A stretch of 64,000 bases of DNA from Planctomycetia bacterium. Its GTDB lineage: Bacteria; Planctomycetota; Planctomycetia; Pirellulales; JACPPG01. The stretch lies in NCBI GenBank assembly GCA_016191115.1, contig JACPPG010000015.1:83802-147801 (forward strand), read 5' to 3'. How positions within the stretch are numbered: position 1 is the first letter of the stretch; each line of letters begins with the position of its first letter. Below the pieces are notes generated by a model that saw nothing but the letters and a program-made list of their open reading frames with translations, was not told where the DNA came from and did not search any database. Made by a program: the position numbers and the translations under genes. Shown here piece by piece: positions 8,601 to 17,665 of this stretch.

Positions 8601-11600
8601 GCGGGAGTCGTCGGCCATGAACGCCAGGATGCCCTGGCCGGGCGGAACGGCGATCTCGAAATGGCCCTCCTTGTTGGCGCGGCGCTCGTGCGCGATGTCG
8701 ATGCGGGACAGGCCGGGGTAATCGGCCAGGTGCGGATTGCCCTGGAACGCGAAGTATTGCACCGCGCCTGAGACCGGCTTGCCGGTCCGCTCGTCGACAG
8801 TGCGGCCACGGACCCATACGCCGCGGCGAAGCTTGAAGTCGTGCATCACCGGGGCGCCACCGAGTTGCGTCGTGATCTCAACGCCAGCCGGCAGATATGC
8901 CGTCGACGCCGGCGGGAGCGCATAGACCCCCTCTTCCGTGCTGATCGTAAGCCCGTCGAGCCGGTAGCGCCCGTCGGCGTCGGTCACCGTGGCGATGTGG
9001 GTCTTGCCGGACCCGAGGAACGACCCCTGCCGCCCGGCGCTAATCGCGATTCCGGCCAGCGGCTCGCCGGTTTCCGCGTCGGTCACGCGCCCTTCGACCG
9101 GCACACTCGGTCCGGCTACGTGCGTGAACTGGTTGGCGAAGTAGGTGTCCACGCGCGTGTCGCCCGGCCGGCCCCACTCGTTCGGCACGACGATTTTCTC
9201 GCCGGGCCGTGTCCGGACTTTCACGAGACTCGTCTCAATCGCCGGCCCGGTGACCATCAATTCCACGATCCGCTCGCGGCCGACGCCGTGGAGCGCGAAC
9301 CGGCCCTCCTTGTCGGTCGTCACGTCCGGGATGATCGACGCCCATTGCGCGCCGCCCATTTGGTCCGGCGTGTGATTCCGCAGCGAGTAATAGTCGGCCT
9401 TGGGCTCCTTGGTCGCCTCCTCCCAGGAATCGAGGTTGCCGGAACTGTTCAAATAGAGCGTGTGAACGCCAATCCGCGCCCCGGCGACCGGCCTTCCCTC
9501 GATCGACATGACCTGGCCCACGAGGGGCACGTCGTCGCGCACCAGCCGCAGCACGCCCTGGCGATCGCGCTTCTCGTTGTCGTGGTATTCCTTCCGTTCG
9601 GCGGGCAGTCGTTTTGCGGCTTCCCCAGTCGTCTCGAAGTCGATCGACCGCCCCTTGGCGAACCCATACCCATCGGCCGTGGCGACGAGGTTGAACGAGA
9701 GCCACGTGGTGTCGGCGTCCGGCTCGAAATCGGAGCGCCTGGTGCTGAAATCGAACCAGCCATCGGCATCGGTGGTGGCCCGTGGGCGGAGCGAGTCGTC
9801 GGCGCGTCCGCCGCGGACCCAGTAGGCAAAATGCAGCTTGGCGCCGGCGACCGGCTTGCCGTCCGCATCGACCACGCGGCCACGGTAGTGCAGCGTCACG
9901 GCGTCGTCGGCGACATCGGCGGCGGCTGCGCCGTCGGGTGCCGGCTTCGCGGCATTGTCAGGCGGCATTGCCGTTGCAATCGCCTCGCGTGGCTCGGTTC
10001 CCGCGCCGACGGATTGTGCCGTTTTGCCGTTCTTCTGGTGCCGCTCGCGCCACCTCTTGGCCGCGTCCTGCAACATCGATTCGTCGCGAACTACGCGGTC
10101 GGGCAGTTCCAATTGCTCGCCGGCGGCGACGCGAATCTCGCGATGCATCGCCAGGTGCCCCTCGTCGTCCCCGCCCAGCAGCCGGTAGGTGACGCCGGGT
10201 ATCAGCGTGGGCACGGTGACGCGGCCATCCTCTCCGGCCATCAGGTCCCAGGTGTTCTGGCGATCGAAATTGTTGATCAGCTCTTCGTCGGCGAAAATCT
10301 GCTGCCAGTCGGAATCCGCCTTGATCGCGACCATGGACGCGCCCGGCGTAAAGACGACGTCGATTGAGGGCGACAAGCCCGGCACCGGTTGCCCCTTGCC
10401 GTCGACGAAGCGCTCGGTCACCGATCCGCATGGATCGAGCTGAATGCGCAGCGGCCGCGCGGCGTCGGCGGCGCGGACGTTGACGATCTTGGCCTCCTTG
10501 GCGTCGGGGTCGAGTAGGAAGACCGGCAGCTCGCCTTCGCTGGGTACGCCCGACAGCTCGAACCGCCCGTCATGGATCGTGCGCGGAAAACAGCGGAAAT
10601 AATCGGAATACGGCGCGGCGATCCCGCGGTGCACGAGCAGCACGCGCTTCGGCGTGCGGCCATTGACGCCGACGACCTGGCCGCGGACGGTTGCGCCACG
10701 TTCGACCGTGAGATTCACGACGTGCTCGGCCGCATCGGGCGCCACGTCGAATGAAGCGTAGGCGTTCAGGTACAATCGTCGGCCACCCGGCGTCGCGCTT
10801 CGCAAGGTGTTTTGCGCGACCTCACGCAGGACGTAGTCCGAACCGGCCGAGAGCACTTCAACGTAACCGGCGCCGGCCGGGATGCCCATCGCGAAGTGCC
10901 CGTCTTCGTCCGACAGCACGGCCGCTTGCCAACCCGTGAGGATCCCCTTTCCGTTGGGATTGTCGTCGCGCGGATGGTATTGCACGCTTGCGCGTGCGAT
11001 CGGTTGGCCAGTTTTTTCATCCTTGATCGACCCGCGCAGCAGCACACCGCGCGGCAGCTCGATCCGCACCGCATGCTCGGTCGCGGTCTGAGGCCAATCG
11101 AACTTGACTGGCGACGCCAGGTACGGCGTGCCCGCCGGCGCAAACGCCGTCACTTCATACGACCGCGCGGGAAAGGGATTCAATCGAAATCGCCCGGCGT
11201 CGTCCGCTTCGCCGAATACGCCGGTCATGCCGTGCCCGTCGTGCGTGAACGCCTGCAAACGGCCCCGCGCCAGGGGCTCGCCCGTGTCGGCGGCCTCGAC
11301 GGTGCCGGTCAGGAGCTGCGCCGGCGGAAGCGGCGTCAAGTGCGTCGCTTGATCGTCGCGCTTCCACAGCCACCAGTGCGGCGCAAAGGGCGGCTGATCG
11401 ACGAACAGGCTCAATTGGGCGTCGGCCGGGACACCGCGGACGGTGAACCAGCCCTCGGCATCGGTCGTCACGTCGCTAGGCCAGACCTCCGCGGGCAAGC
11501 CGCCGCGATCGGAATCGACGCCGTGAAATTCGCCGAGGTCAAACTGGCCGATCTTGTCGACCACCAGGCGCAGCCCGGCGGCGGGCTTGCCTTCAAGCGA

Positions 11601-13325
11601 GAGCAGCCGGCCGCGGCAGTCGCTCGCCGCGGGCAGGTCGATCGTCGCCAGGTCGATTGCACGGCCATCGCCGGGATTCAAGTCGCGCCAGGCGAGCCCG
11701 GCGTCAGCAGACCGCACGAGCAGTTGGACCCACATGAAACGCGATGGCGAGAGATCGGCGGCCGACAGCTCGAAATGGCCCCGGTCGTCGCACATGCCGC
11801 GGGCGATGACGCTCGGCCACGCACCGTACTCCGCGGCACCGAATCCACGGCGCTCCCGGCCGACCACGACGACCGCCGCGCCTGCCGCGGCCCGGCCGTC
11901 GGGCAAACGGACCGTGCCGGTGATCCGTGTGCTCGCGTCGTCCTCGTCGGTTGCCGCTTCGCCCGCAACGCCGGCCGCGGCGGCATCATCGGCACGGATA
12001 TTCGCCTCATCGGCGTCGATCGTCGTCTCGGCCGACGCTTCCGCGGACGCCACTTCGCGGCCGCCTGCGCCCAACAGGCCCGCTGCCACCGTGGCGGCCA
12101 CGCCGATGGCCAGCACCAAGCACAGCGCCGTGACGCTCACCGAGAGCGACAGCGCCCGCGTGCGGTCCAGGATGCGGCGTACCCGCTGGCCCAACAGCGA
12201 CCGTAACGTCACGAGTGGCACGACGGCGCTCGGCAATGGCGCGCAGGCGCGTTCGGCCAGGCGCACGAGCATGTCGGCGTAGGTCCGCCGATCGGCGCCG
12301 AACTGGACCGCGTAGTCGTCGCACACTTCCTCGGCCGTCGTCTCCAAGCGCGTCGAAAGACGCCACATGAGCGGCTGAAAGAAGAGGGCGGCGGTGCCCG
12401 CCTGCCGCAACAAATTCCACAGGCAATCGCCCCGCGCCAGGTGCGCAAGCTCGTGTACCAGCACCGTCGACAGCGTCGCCGAAGGCAGTTCCTCAGGCAG
12501 CAGGATCACCGGCCACACGATGCCGGCCAGGCAGGGGCTGGTGGCGAACGGCGTCCGCATGAGCTCGGGCGAGCGCACGCCCAGCCGAGCGGCCAGTTCG
12601 GCGCACAAGCGGCGCTCTTCGTCGCCGGCCGCGAGCGCGCTTGCGCGCAATTGCCGCAACCGGCGATGCGCCAGCACGAGCCGCGCCAGGAGCCATCCTG
12701 TGCCCAGCAGCCAAACGGCCGACGTGGCGAGGGCCATCGCGATCGCCGCAGGACGCGCCATCCACACAGGCGGCGCCGGTTCGGTCTCAAGCGGCGGCGC
12801 AGTAAAGGTCAGAATACCGACGCTTGAGCCGCCGGCCGCCTCTTTTTGCGACGCGAGCGGCGTACCGCGAGGCAAGTCCGCCGCGTACGACCCGCGTTCG
12901 GCAAATTCCGCGGCGCGGGCGTCGATCGTGGCGGCCTGATCCAGGCGCGGCCCTTGATCGGCGGCGATTGGCGCGGGCCCGGCGTTTTCCGGCGGCAATG
13001 CGGCGGCGGGCTGAGCCGGCGCAGGCTCAATCGTGTCCGCCGCGCGCAACTCGGCGACCACGATCCGCGCCGAGGGAAGCCCCAGCAAGGCGACGGACAG
13101 CCCTGCCAATCCGAGCGCCCAGGCCACCAGAGGACAGGCGATCGCAGCCACCAGCGTCGTGCGATAGACGACCGATTGCAGCGCCGGACCGCGGCGGCGC
13201 AACAGCCATCCTGCCACCAGGCCCGCCGCGATCACGAGCGTCGATTGCACAAACCACTGCGCCGCCAGCTCGGTCAGGCGGACCGGCACTTCCAAAAGCG
13301 CTACCCACAACGGCGTTGTCGACAT
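5646..13325 (-). CDS. Giant M56 (BlaR1/MecR1-like) membrane metallopeptidase with three repeated blocks of carboxypeptidase-regulatory-like domains
   Basis: 2559 aa; N-terminal TM segments, LVHELAHLARGD (HExxH) and EEVCDDYAVQFG; long C-terminal region with repeated VxGxVxDxxGxPVxGA and TDADGRFxLxGV motifs; preceded by a BlaI-like gene. Confidence 0.93.
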   Translation of the reverse strand: MSTTPLWVALLEVPVRLTELAAQWFVQSTLVIAAGLVAGWLLRRRGPALQSVVYRTTLVAAIACPLVAWALGLAGLSVALLGLPSARIVVAELRAADTIEPAPAQPAAALPPENAGPAPIAADQGPRLDQAATIDARAAEFAERGSYAADLPRGTPLASQKEAAGGSSVGILTFTAPPLETEPAPPVWMARPAAIAMALATSAVWLLGTGWLLARLVLAHRRLRQLRASALAAGDEERRLCAELAARLGVRSPELMRTPFATSPCLAGIVWPVILLPEELPSATLSTVLVHELAHLARGDCLWNLLRQAGTAALFFQPLMWRLSTRLETTAEEVCDDYAVQFGADRRTYADMLVRLAERACAPLPSAVVPLVTLRSLLGQRVRRILDRTRALSLSVSVTALCLVLAIGVAATVAAGLLGAGGREVASAEASAETTIDADEANIRADDAAAAGVAGEAATDEDDASTRITGTVRLPDGRAAAGAAVVVVGRERRGFGAAEYGAWPSVIARGMCDDRGHFELSAADLSPSRFMWVQLLVRSADAGLAWRDLNPGDGRAIDLATIDLPAASDCRGRLLSLEGKPAAGLRLVVDKIGQFDLGEFHGVDSDRGGLPAEVWPSDVTTDAEGWFTVRGVPADAQLSLFVDQPPFAPHWWLWKRDDQATHLTPLPPAQLLTGTVEAADTGEPLARGRLQAFTHDGHGMTGVFGEADDAGRFRLNPFPARSYEVTAFAPAGTPYLASPVKFDWPQTATEHAVRIELPRGVLLRGSIKDEKTGQPIARASVQYHPRDDNPNGKGILTGWQAAVLSDEDGHFAMGIPAGAGYVEVLSAGSDYVLREVAQNTLRSATPGGRRLYLNAYASFDVAPDAAEHVVNLTVERGATVRGQVVGVNGRTPKRVLLVHRGIAAPYSDYFRCFPRTIHDGRFELSGVPSEGELPVFLLDPDAKEAKIVNVRAADAARPLRIQLDPCGSVTERFVDGKGQPVPGLSPSIDVVFTPGASMVAIKADSDWQQIFADEELINNFDRQNTWDLMAGEDGRVTVPTLIPGVTYRLLGGDDEGHLAMHREIRVAAGEQLELPDRVVRDESMLQDAAKRWRERHQKNGKTAQSVGAGTEPREAIATAMPPDNAAKPAPDGAAAADVADDAVTLHYRGRVVDADGKPVAGAKLHFAYWVRGGRADDSLRPRATTDADGWFDFSTRRSDFEPDADTTWLSFNLVATADGYGFAKGRSIDFETTGEAAKRLPAERKEYHDNEKRDRQGVLRLVRDDVPLVGQVMSIEGRPVAGARIGVHTLYLNSSGNLDSWEEATKEPKADYYSLRNHTPDQMGGAQWASIIPDVTTDKEGRFALHGVGRERIVELMVTGPAIETSLVKVRTRPGEKIVVPNEWGRPGDTRVDTYFANQFTHVAGPSVPVEGRVTDAETGEPLAGIAISAGRQGSFLGSGKTHIATVTDADGRYRLDGLTISTEEGVYALPPASTAYLPAGVEITTQLGGAPVMHDFKLRRGVWVRGRTVDERTGKPVSGAVQYFAFQGNPHLADYPGLSRIDIAHERRANKEGHFEIAVPPGQGILAFMADDSRNFRRGAGAESITVPTYDNGGPSKMFRTVPYSLVRENENLLRQLDPAPGDEPIEITLALTSGVDIVARMLDPDGQPLSGGMASGSVLAGAWDPIFGDSFRVVVYEGEDARDLFVYHPERDLAGYFRLEADPPLELAIKLVPAGSLRGRLVDDNGEPLRRVRLSGAGLPSAKIRNYDMRLATDDDGRFLIRGLVPGRQHTVFGAGNNTYGRVVDGATVEAGQTTDVGDVKLLPPEEKMASASPGDTPAATAAPPKNDNPAKPLPAGTFTANAKAGARAMAKADAKRKSKNRLNWSYVAVGESPSPREPEGDTIVVKGLVVDPQGQPVAGGDVFAVSMVGNTLGKSGPLAATKSDAAGRFQIEYPKAQDSPMPQAWRYVNIVASAPGFAPAWAPFEEIEPGQEPTLRLAADDPLEGRVVDLEGRPIHGATLQVVALLTNAKDDVSQWLEALRSGEPQTPASGKPKAVVRQLPAGIDALANTAKTDADGRFRLSGVGRGRVARLRVSGGGVAVAQFYAATQQMEPIVLDMGAGSFKFNETYFGNRFQYVAAPSQPVEGLIRDAKTGEAIPNVRVVSDRLAGTNVSGMHTVETIADAAGRYRLDSLPKGEGNRILAIPADDQPYFVRAFDVPAPPGLEPVKLDLDLERGVWITGRVFDKQSGKPVAASMYYNPWPDNPLTKDLREFNGSTVPALFSRYRTDAEGRYRVVGLPGHGLIEARCSPSQPYPTGQGIRDVADLPNRETFKFAISFGSWSTSTAVREIRAADGEQEIAVDIALDPGARLPLAVVDPDGKPLSGVTARGLWPKGQHHEENGVGPTIEAIALAPDEKRLVLIHHKERKLGKAVRVSAADGPGPVTEKLAPCGTITARLLDGDGEPVRGAHVRFDVLDGDFGLHLYSETTDETGRFTNSLVPSGCEYSIYCQSEAGSAVLAKTISVAPGETVDLGEIDVTSEARPEPRRTLPGAVGHQGARDSSNAQNGSTGKAPQP

Positions 13326-13335
13326 CGAAGCGTCC

Positions 13336-13713
13336 TTAAGACGATTTTCTCGGTTGGTCGTTGATCAAACGGCGGATTTCGGCCAGCTCGTCGGCCGAGA
13401 TCTTCTCATGATTCAGCAGGTACGAGACGAGGTTCGTCACGCTGCCGTCGAACACGCGATCCAAAAGATCGCGGGTGGCGCTGCGGGTGACGCGCTCCTC
13501 GCGGACCAGCGGATAGAAGACGAACGTCCGCCCTTCGACGCGGTGCCCGACCGCCTCCTTCAGCTCCAGGCCGCGCAACAAGGTCTGCACCGTGCTGTGG
13601 GCGATCGCCTCTTGCTCGTTGAGGGCGTCGGTAATCTCGCGGGCCGTGGCCTGGCGCCGTTCCCACAGCGCCTGCATGATCCGCAGTTGAACGCGCCCCA
13701 GGCGAATGGTCAT
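13336..13713 (-). CDS. BlaI/MecI/CopY family transcriptional regulator
   Basis: 125 aa; LGRVQLRIMQALWERRQATAREITDALNEQEAIAHSTVQTLLRGLELKEAVGHRVEGRTFVFYPLV. Confidence 0.95.
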   Translation of the reverse strand: MTIRLGRVQLRIMQALWERRQATAREITDALNEQEAIAHSTVQTLLRGLELKEAVGHRVEGRTFVFYPLVREERVTRSATRDLLDRVFDGSVTNLVSYLLNHEKISADELAEIRRLINDQPRKSS

Positions 13714-13766
13714 GCCGCAACCTCCTCGTGAACGCAGGCCTGCCCGTCCTTGGTTGCCCTTGTATC

Positions 13767-13782
13767 ATCTACCGCACTAGAT
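13767..13782. promoter_or_regulatory. Candidate BlaI operator (ATCTA-N6-TAGAT inverted repeat)
   Basis: ATCTACCGCACTAGAT, 54-69 bp upstream of the BlaI start codon. Confidence 0.4.
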
Positions 13783-13785
13783 TTA

Positions 13786-14001
13786 TCAGACACGACGATG
13801 CGTGTCAACAAAATTCTTTTCGGGAAGATCGCCGCAGGGGAATCCTTCTTGCCATCCGATGGTCGCGAGATCATCGGCAAACTCACGCATAACGTCGCGC
13901 AGCAAGAAGAGATTGGCGATTGAACTGCCTTCCTTCGCACTCGATTCAATCGCGTTCCGAAGGGACTGCGCGATTTCCGTGCGGATTGGCGCGCAACGAG
14001 T
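13786..14001 (-). pseudogene. Headless ORF in frame after the SMI1 stop codon (possible immunity-gene remnant or nonsense-interrupted extension)
   Basis: Read by hand: TRCAPIRTEIAQSLRNAIESSAKEGSSIANLFLLRDVMREFADDLATIGWQEGFPCGDLPEKNFVDTHRRV*; no ATG near its 5' end and separated from SMI1 only by TAG. Confidence 0.45.
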
Positions 14002-14472
14002 CTAATGGGTCTGTCGGCCAGGCTGATCCCGCAGGAGCGCGAAGAATTCCTCGATTCCGTCCGCGAGGTAGTAGAAACCGCCAAACGCTTGCTTCAAGAA
14101 GATCTCGCCCCGACCCTCGGCCTCGGTGGTCAGAATAATCAGTCCACCTGTGGGAGTGGCCCCTATGGGCAGAATCTTGGGAGGATCGTTGTCCTCAAAC
14201 AACACGAGGTCGCTGGATCTCGCGAGCTCGGCCTCCCGATGCGATGCGCCAATGCCATGCAGAAGAGTCAGAAGAGCGGGCGGGCAATCCTCGCTGACCG
14301 GGGCGATTTCCGGTTCGCCGAAGTAGCCTCCGTTGAACTCAAGAACGAACTGCCGATAGTCTGGTGAGAACGTTACGCCGATTCGCCGTTCCAGCGCCAC
14401 GATCTCACGTTCAGTGGGCAATGGAAAACGCTCCGTGCAGAATCGGTCGTAAGCATATTCAATGGTCGTCAT
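14002..14472 (-). CDS. SMI1/KNR4 family protein (probable immunity protein)
   Basis: MTTIEYAYDRFCTERFPLPTEREIVALERRIGVTFSPDYRQFVLEFNGGYF...DGIEEFFALL is characteristic of SMI1/KNR4. Confidence 0.85.
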   Translation of the reverse strand: MTTIEYAYDRFCTERFPLPTEREIVALERRIGVTFSPDYRQFVLEFNGGYFGEPEIAPVSEDCPPALLTLLHGIGASHREAELARSSDLVLFEDNDPPKILPIGATPTGGLIILTTEAEGRGEIFLKQAFGGFYYLADGIEEFFALLRDQPGRQTH

Positions 14473-15673
14473 GCCACACCCCGCATCGGAATATCGTAGT
14501 AATGAACACCTTCTTCGTCGATCCATCCCGCTTCTCGCCGAATGCCGCGGTCATCGATAAACACTGGCAACGACGTTCTCTGTTTTCCCGGAATGAAGCG
14601 CGGGGATTTCAATAGTGAGCCAGGGATATATCTGCCCCATTGCTCCTCCGCTTGCTTGCGGTATTCGTCCACTTGCGTGTTCGAAATCTTCTCAGTTTGC
14701 CCCTTGCGAGGACCCGCAATGAAGTCGCGTCTTGCCCGCGAAAACAATCCGGCCGGGTACAGGATAAATACAGAGCCGTCCCTGGCGGCAAAATGATAAG
14801 TCTCTTCCTGATCGACTTTGTAGCCCGGATGGAGAACACCCCCAGCGCGGAGCGCGTCACGAGCCACAAGGTATACCGTCAAGGCTGCCATGGCCCGGGC
14901 CGTGGCTCCCCCGCCGCCCGCCCCTCGTCGCAATGCGCGTGGTTCCGCCCCTGGGCCTTTGTGAGCTATGGCTCCATGAATGCCCTCTTCCACTAACTCC
15001 ATCACCTTAGACCCGGGCGGCCCAGCGTGATTCCACCGATAACCCTTCGGTCGCTGCCACTTCGGATTGCCCAATTTCTCTCGCATCGCGGCGTCAGCGG
15101 CATTTGCGTCGGCGTCGAACCCCGTGACCGTCTCGATTTCGACGCCAGCCTGGCTTGCGCTACCACGGTAGTATGATTCCGGCGGAAAGCCGCCGACCGC
15201 AATGTGCTGGCGGCTGAATCGTACTTCCTTGCCCACGACGCCCGCCTGCTGATTGACTGCCGAATCATTGTACCGGAAGACGCCATCTCCCTTCGCGCCT
15301 TTGATCCACGTTCCGCGGTGGTCGGCGGGCAGGTGTGTCTTGTTAGCTGCGGCTGTGGGGATGGCGTCGCGTCGCCTGGCCCGTCCGCGGGCGCCGCCTG
15401 CTTCGCCCCTGTCGGCGAGAACCAGCCTCGATTCTGCGGGAAGGCACCTCGCGGGTGCTTCGTGGGATCCCAACCGTCTTCGAACAGCGTCGTGACATCA
15501 GCAAGCCATTCGAACAGCTCTTGCTCCGCCGCCTGATCCGTCGCCGACCCGGACGACTCAGGGACTGATCGGCCGAGCAAGGCCTGCGCGAACTGCCACG
15601 CCTCGCGCGAGCTCGAGGACACATTCTTGTCGTCAGGCGGCCAATCGGGCGCAGCGCCCCTTCTCGGTTCCAT
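14469..15673 (-). pseudogene. Polymorphic-toxin-like protein with a WHH/HNH-type C-terminal region; coding frame broken near 15350-15370
   Basis: Frame A (15002..15700 ORF) gives ELFEWLADVTTLFEDGWDPTKHPRGAFPQNRGWFSPTG; frame B (14469..15473 ORF) continues NKTHLPADHRGTWIKGAKGDGVFRYND...GYRWNHAGPPGSKVMELVEEGIHGAIAHKGPGAEPRA. Confidence 0.6.
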
Positions 15674-15716
15674 CAAGAACGTTCCCACAGGGCAGCACAA
15701 CGAAACCCGCGACGGC

Positions 15717-15769
15717 GCAAAAAAGAGCCCGTCGACCGAAATGCGTTTGACGCATTCGGCAACGGGCTC
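15717..15769 (-). terminator. Strong hairpin plus T-tract (minus-strand intrinsic-terminator-like)
   Basis: GAGCCCGT...CCGAAATGCGT-TTG-ACGCATTCGG..ACGGGCTC (15725-15769), followed on the minus strand by TTTTTT. Confidence 0.55.
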
Positions 15770-16078
15770 TTCGGATACTCGATTTCGCGCTTCGAGCTCT
15801 TCTCGATACCGCCGATCACCAAGGTGACCGCGCTTGGCGCATCACGGCCGAGCGGCCGCCAATGTAGCAAATGCAAGGCGGCGCGTCAGCGCCCGGAATT
15901 GGCCACCGCTCCAACCGCCAAGCGACGGGCTCGGATGCTGCCGCAAGCGAGCTCCCCGATTCACTCCTCCACGTGAATCACGTTGCGACAACGAGCGAAC
16001 AGAGTGCGCGTGCTATTAGTGAATGCGTCGGTATACTTCACATGCTGCCCTGCCGCCAAATGACAATCGTTCCCAACC

Positions 16079-17416
16079 ATGGCCAAACGTGCAAACGCAG
16101 TTGATTCAGGAACCGCGATTGGCGTTGCGGCGGCGGGCGACGCGCCGGCCGGCCAAGAGGCAGCGCGGCTGCGCGACTTGTCGAGACATCAGTGGAACTC
16201 CGGGATCGCGGCGTGGCTGGGCTGGCTGTTCGACGGCCTGGACATGCACCTCTATACCTTGGTCGCGATCACGTTCGTCGGCGAGCTACTCCACACCGAC
16301 AAGACCAATCCGCAGGTCGCCTACTACAGCTCGTGGATTCAAGCGTCCTTTCTGATCGGTTGGGCCCTGGGCGGAGGCCTCTTCGGCGTGATTGGCGACC
16401 GCATCGGCCGCTCGCGGGCGCTCATGCTGACGATCCTGACGTACGCCCTCTTCACCGGCCTGTCATACTTCGCGCAGGCCTGGTGGCACCTGCTTGTGTT
16501 CCGGTTCGTCGCTGCCTTGGGGATCGGCGGGGAGTGGGCCGTCGGGGCGTCGCTATTGTCCGAGACGTGGCCGCGCCGTTGGCGCCCCTGGATGGCCGCC
16601 GTGCTGCAGACGGCCGTGAACCTGGGCACGCTGCTGGCCAGCCTCGCGCTATTCCTCATGGCGGACCAGCCGCCGCGCAATGTGTTTCTGGTCGGCGTCG
16701 TTCCGGCGCTCGTCGTGCTATGGATCCGCCGGGCGGTGCCCGAGACGGAGCAATGGCGTGAGGCCCGCGCGGCAAATCGCCACGAGGTGCCGCGGATCGT
16801 CGATCTGTTTGGCCCGCACCTGCTATGGATCACCGTGCGAACGCTGGCCGTGTGCGGCTTGGCGTTGACGGCCCATTGGGCGTTCATGTTCTGGTGCTCG
16901 CAGCAGTTGCGGAACCTGCCGGACCTGGCCGGATGGACCGAGGGCCAGCGAAGCGAGTTGGTGAGCGGGGCCATGACGATCGTCATGGTTTCCTCAATCG
17001 CGGGAAACTTCCTGGCGGCCCTCGTCGCGCGCGGGCTGGGCTACCGCTTCGCGATCGCGCTATTCTGCCTGGGCTATTTCGCCGCCATGCTGGGAGCCTA
17101 TAGCATTCCCCGCGACTACAGCGATCTACGTCCGTGGCTGGTGGCCATCGGCATCTGCCAGGGCGTCTTCGCGCTATTCACCATGTACCTGCCGCCATTG
17201 TTTCCGACGCTATTGCGAACAACCGGCGCCGGCTTTTGCTACAACTTCGGCCGACTGGCCGCGGCATTCGGCACGGTATTCTTCGGCTTGATGAGCAAAG
17301 TCGGCGACCATCGCATGGCGCTACTCTACGCCGGGTTTCTTTTCCTGCCGGCGGCGGCGATCGCCTGCGTATTGCCCGAACCGCTCGATGGCCGGCTGCC
17401 CGAGCCCGTGACATAA
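16079..17416 (+). CDS. MFS transporter
   Basis: 445 aa, 12 TM pattern; GWLFDGLDMHLYTLV, GGLFGVIGDRIGRSRAL, GIGGEWAVGASLLSETWPRRWR. Confidence 0.93.
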   Translation: MAKRANAVDSGTAIGVAAAGDAPAGQEAARLRDLSRHQWNSGIAAWLGWLFDGLDMHLYTLVAITFVGELLHTDKTNPQVAYYSSWIQASFLIGWALGGGLFGVIGDRIGRSRALMLTILTYALFTGLSYFAQAWWHLLVFRFVAALGIGGEWAVGASLLSETWPRRWRPWMAAVLQTAVNLGTLLASLALFLMADQPPRNVFLVGVVPALVVLWIRRAVPETEQWREARAANRHEVPRIVDLFGPHLLWITVRTLAVCGLALTAHWAFMFWCSQQLRNLPDLAGWTEGQRSELVSGAMTIVMVSSIAGNFLAALVARGLGYRFAIALFCLGYFAAMLGAYSIPRDYSDLRPWLVAIGICQGVFALFTMYLPPLFPTLLRTTGAGFCYNFGRLAAAFGTVFFGLMSKVGDHRMALLYAGFLFLPAAAIACVLPEPLDGRLPEPVT

Positions 17417-17665
17417 GCCCACATAGATGGCACTTCGCACGTTCTTGCTTGAATTAGGAATCTCCCCTTCGCGGAAACGCGCCGCGTTTTCTGGCGCAAG
17501 GGGGACGAACGTCCGAAGCCAGCGGGGACGAGGGCCACTCACAGCAACAGACTGAAAAAGGCGGACGATTTGACAGCGGCTGAATTGTCATCGAATCTTC
17601 ACACTTTGGCTCGGCGAGAGAATGGTAGATTTGCAGCCCGTGGAACAATCGAGGGCGAGGCAGAG

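Noticed and set aside
8841-12206. Long plus-strand ORFs (508 aa at 8841..10367, 464 aa at 10812..12206)
   Set aside because: Shadow ORFs opposite the giant M56 gene, no recognisable domains.
15717-15769. tRNA or small RNA gene near the strong hairpin
   Set aside because: No cloverleaf or CCA-end pattern; best explained as a terminator-like hairpin.
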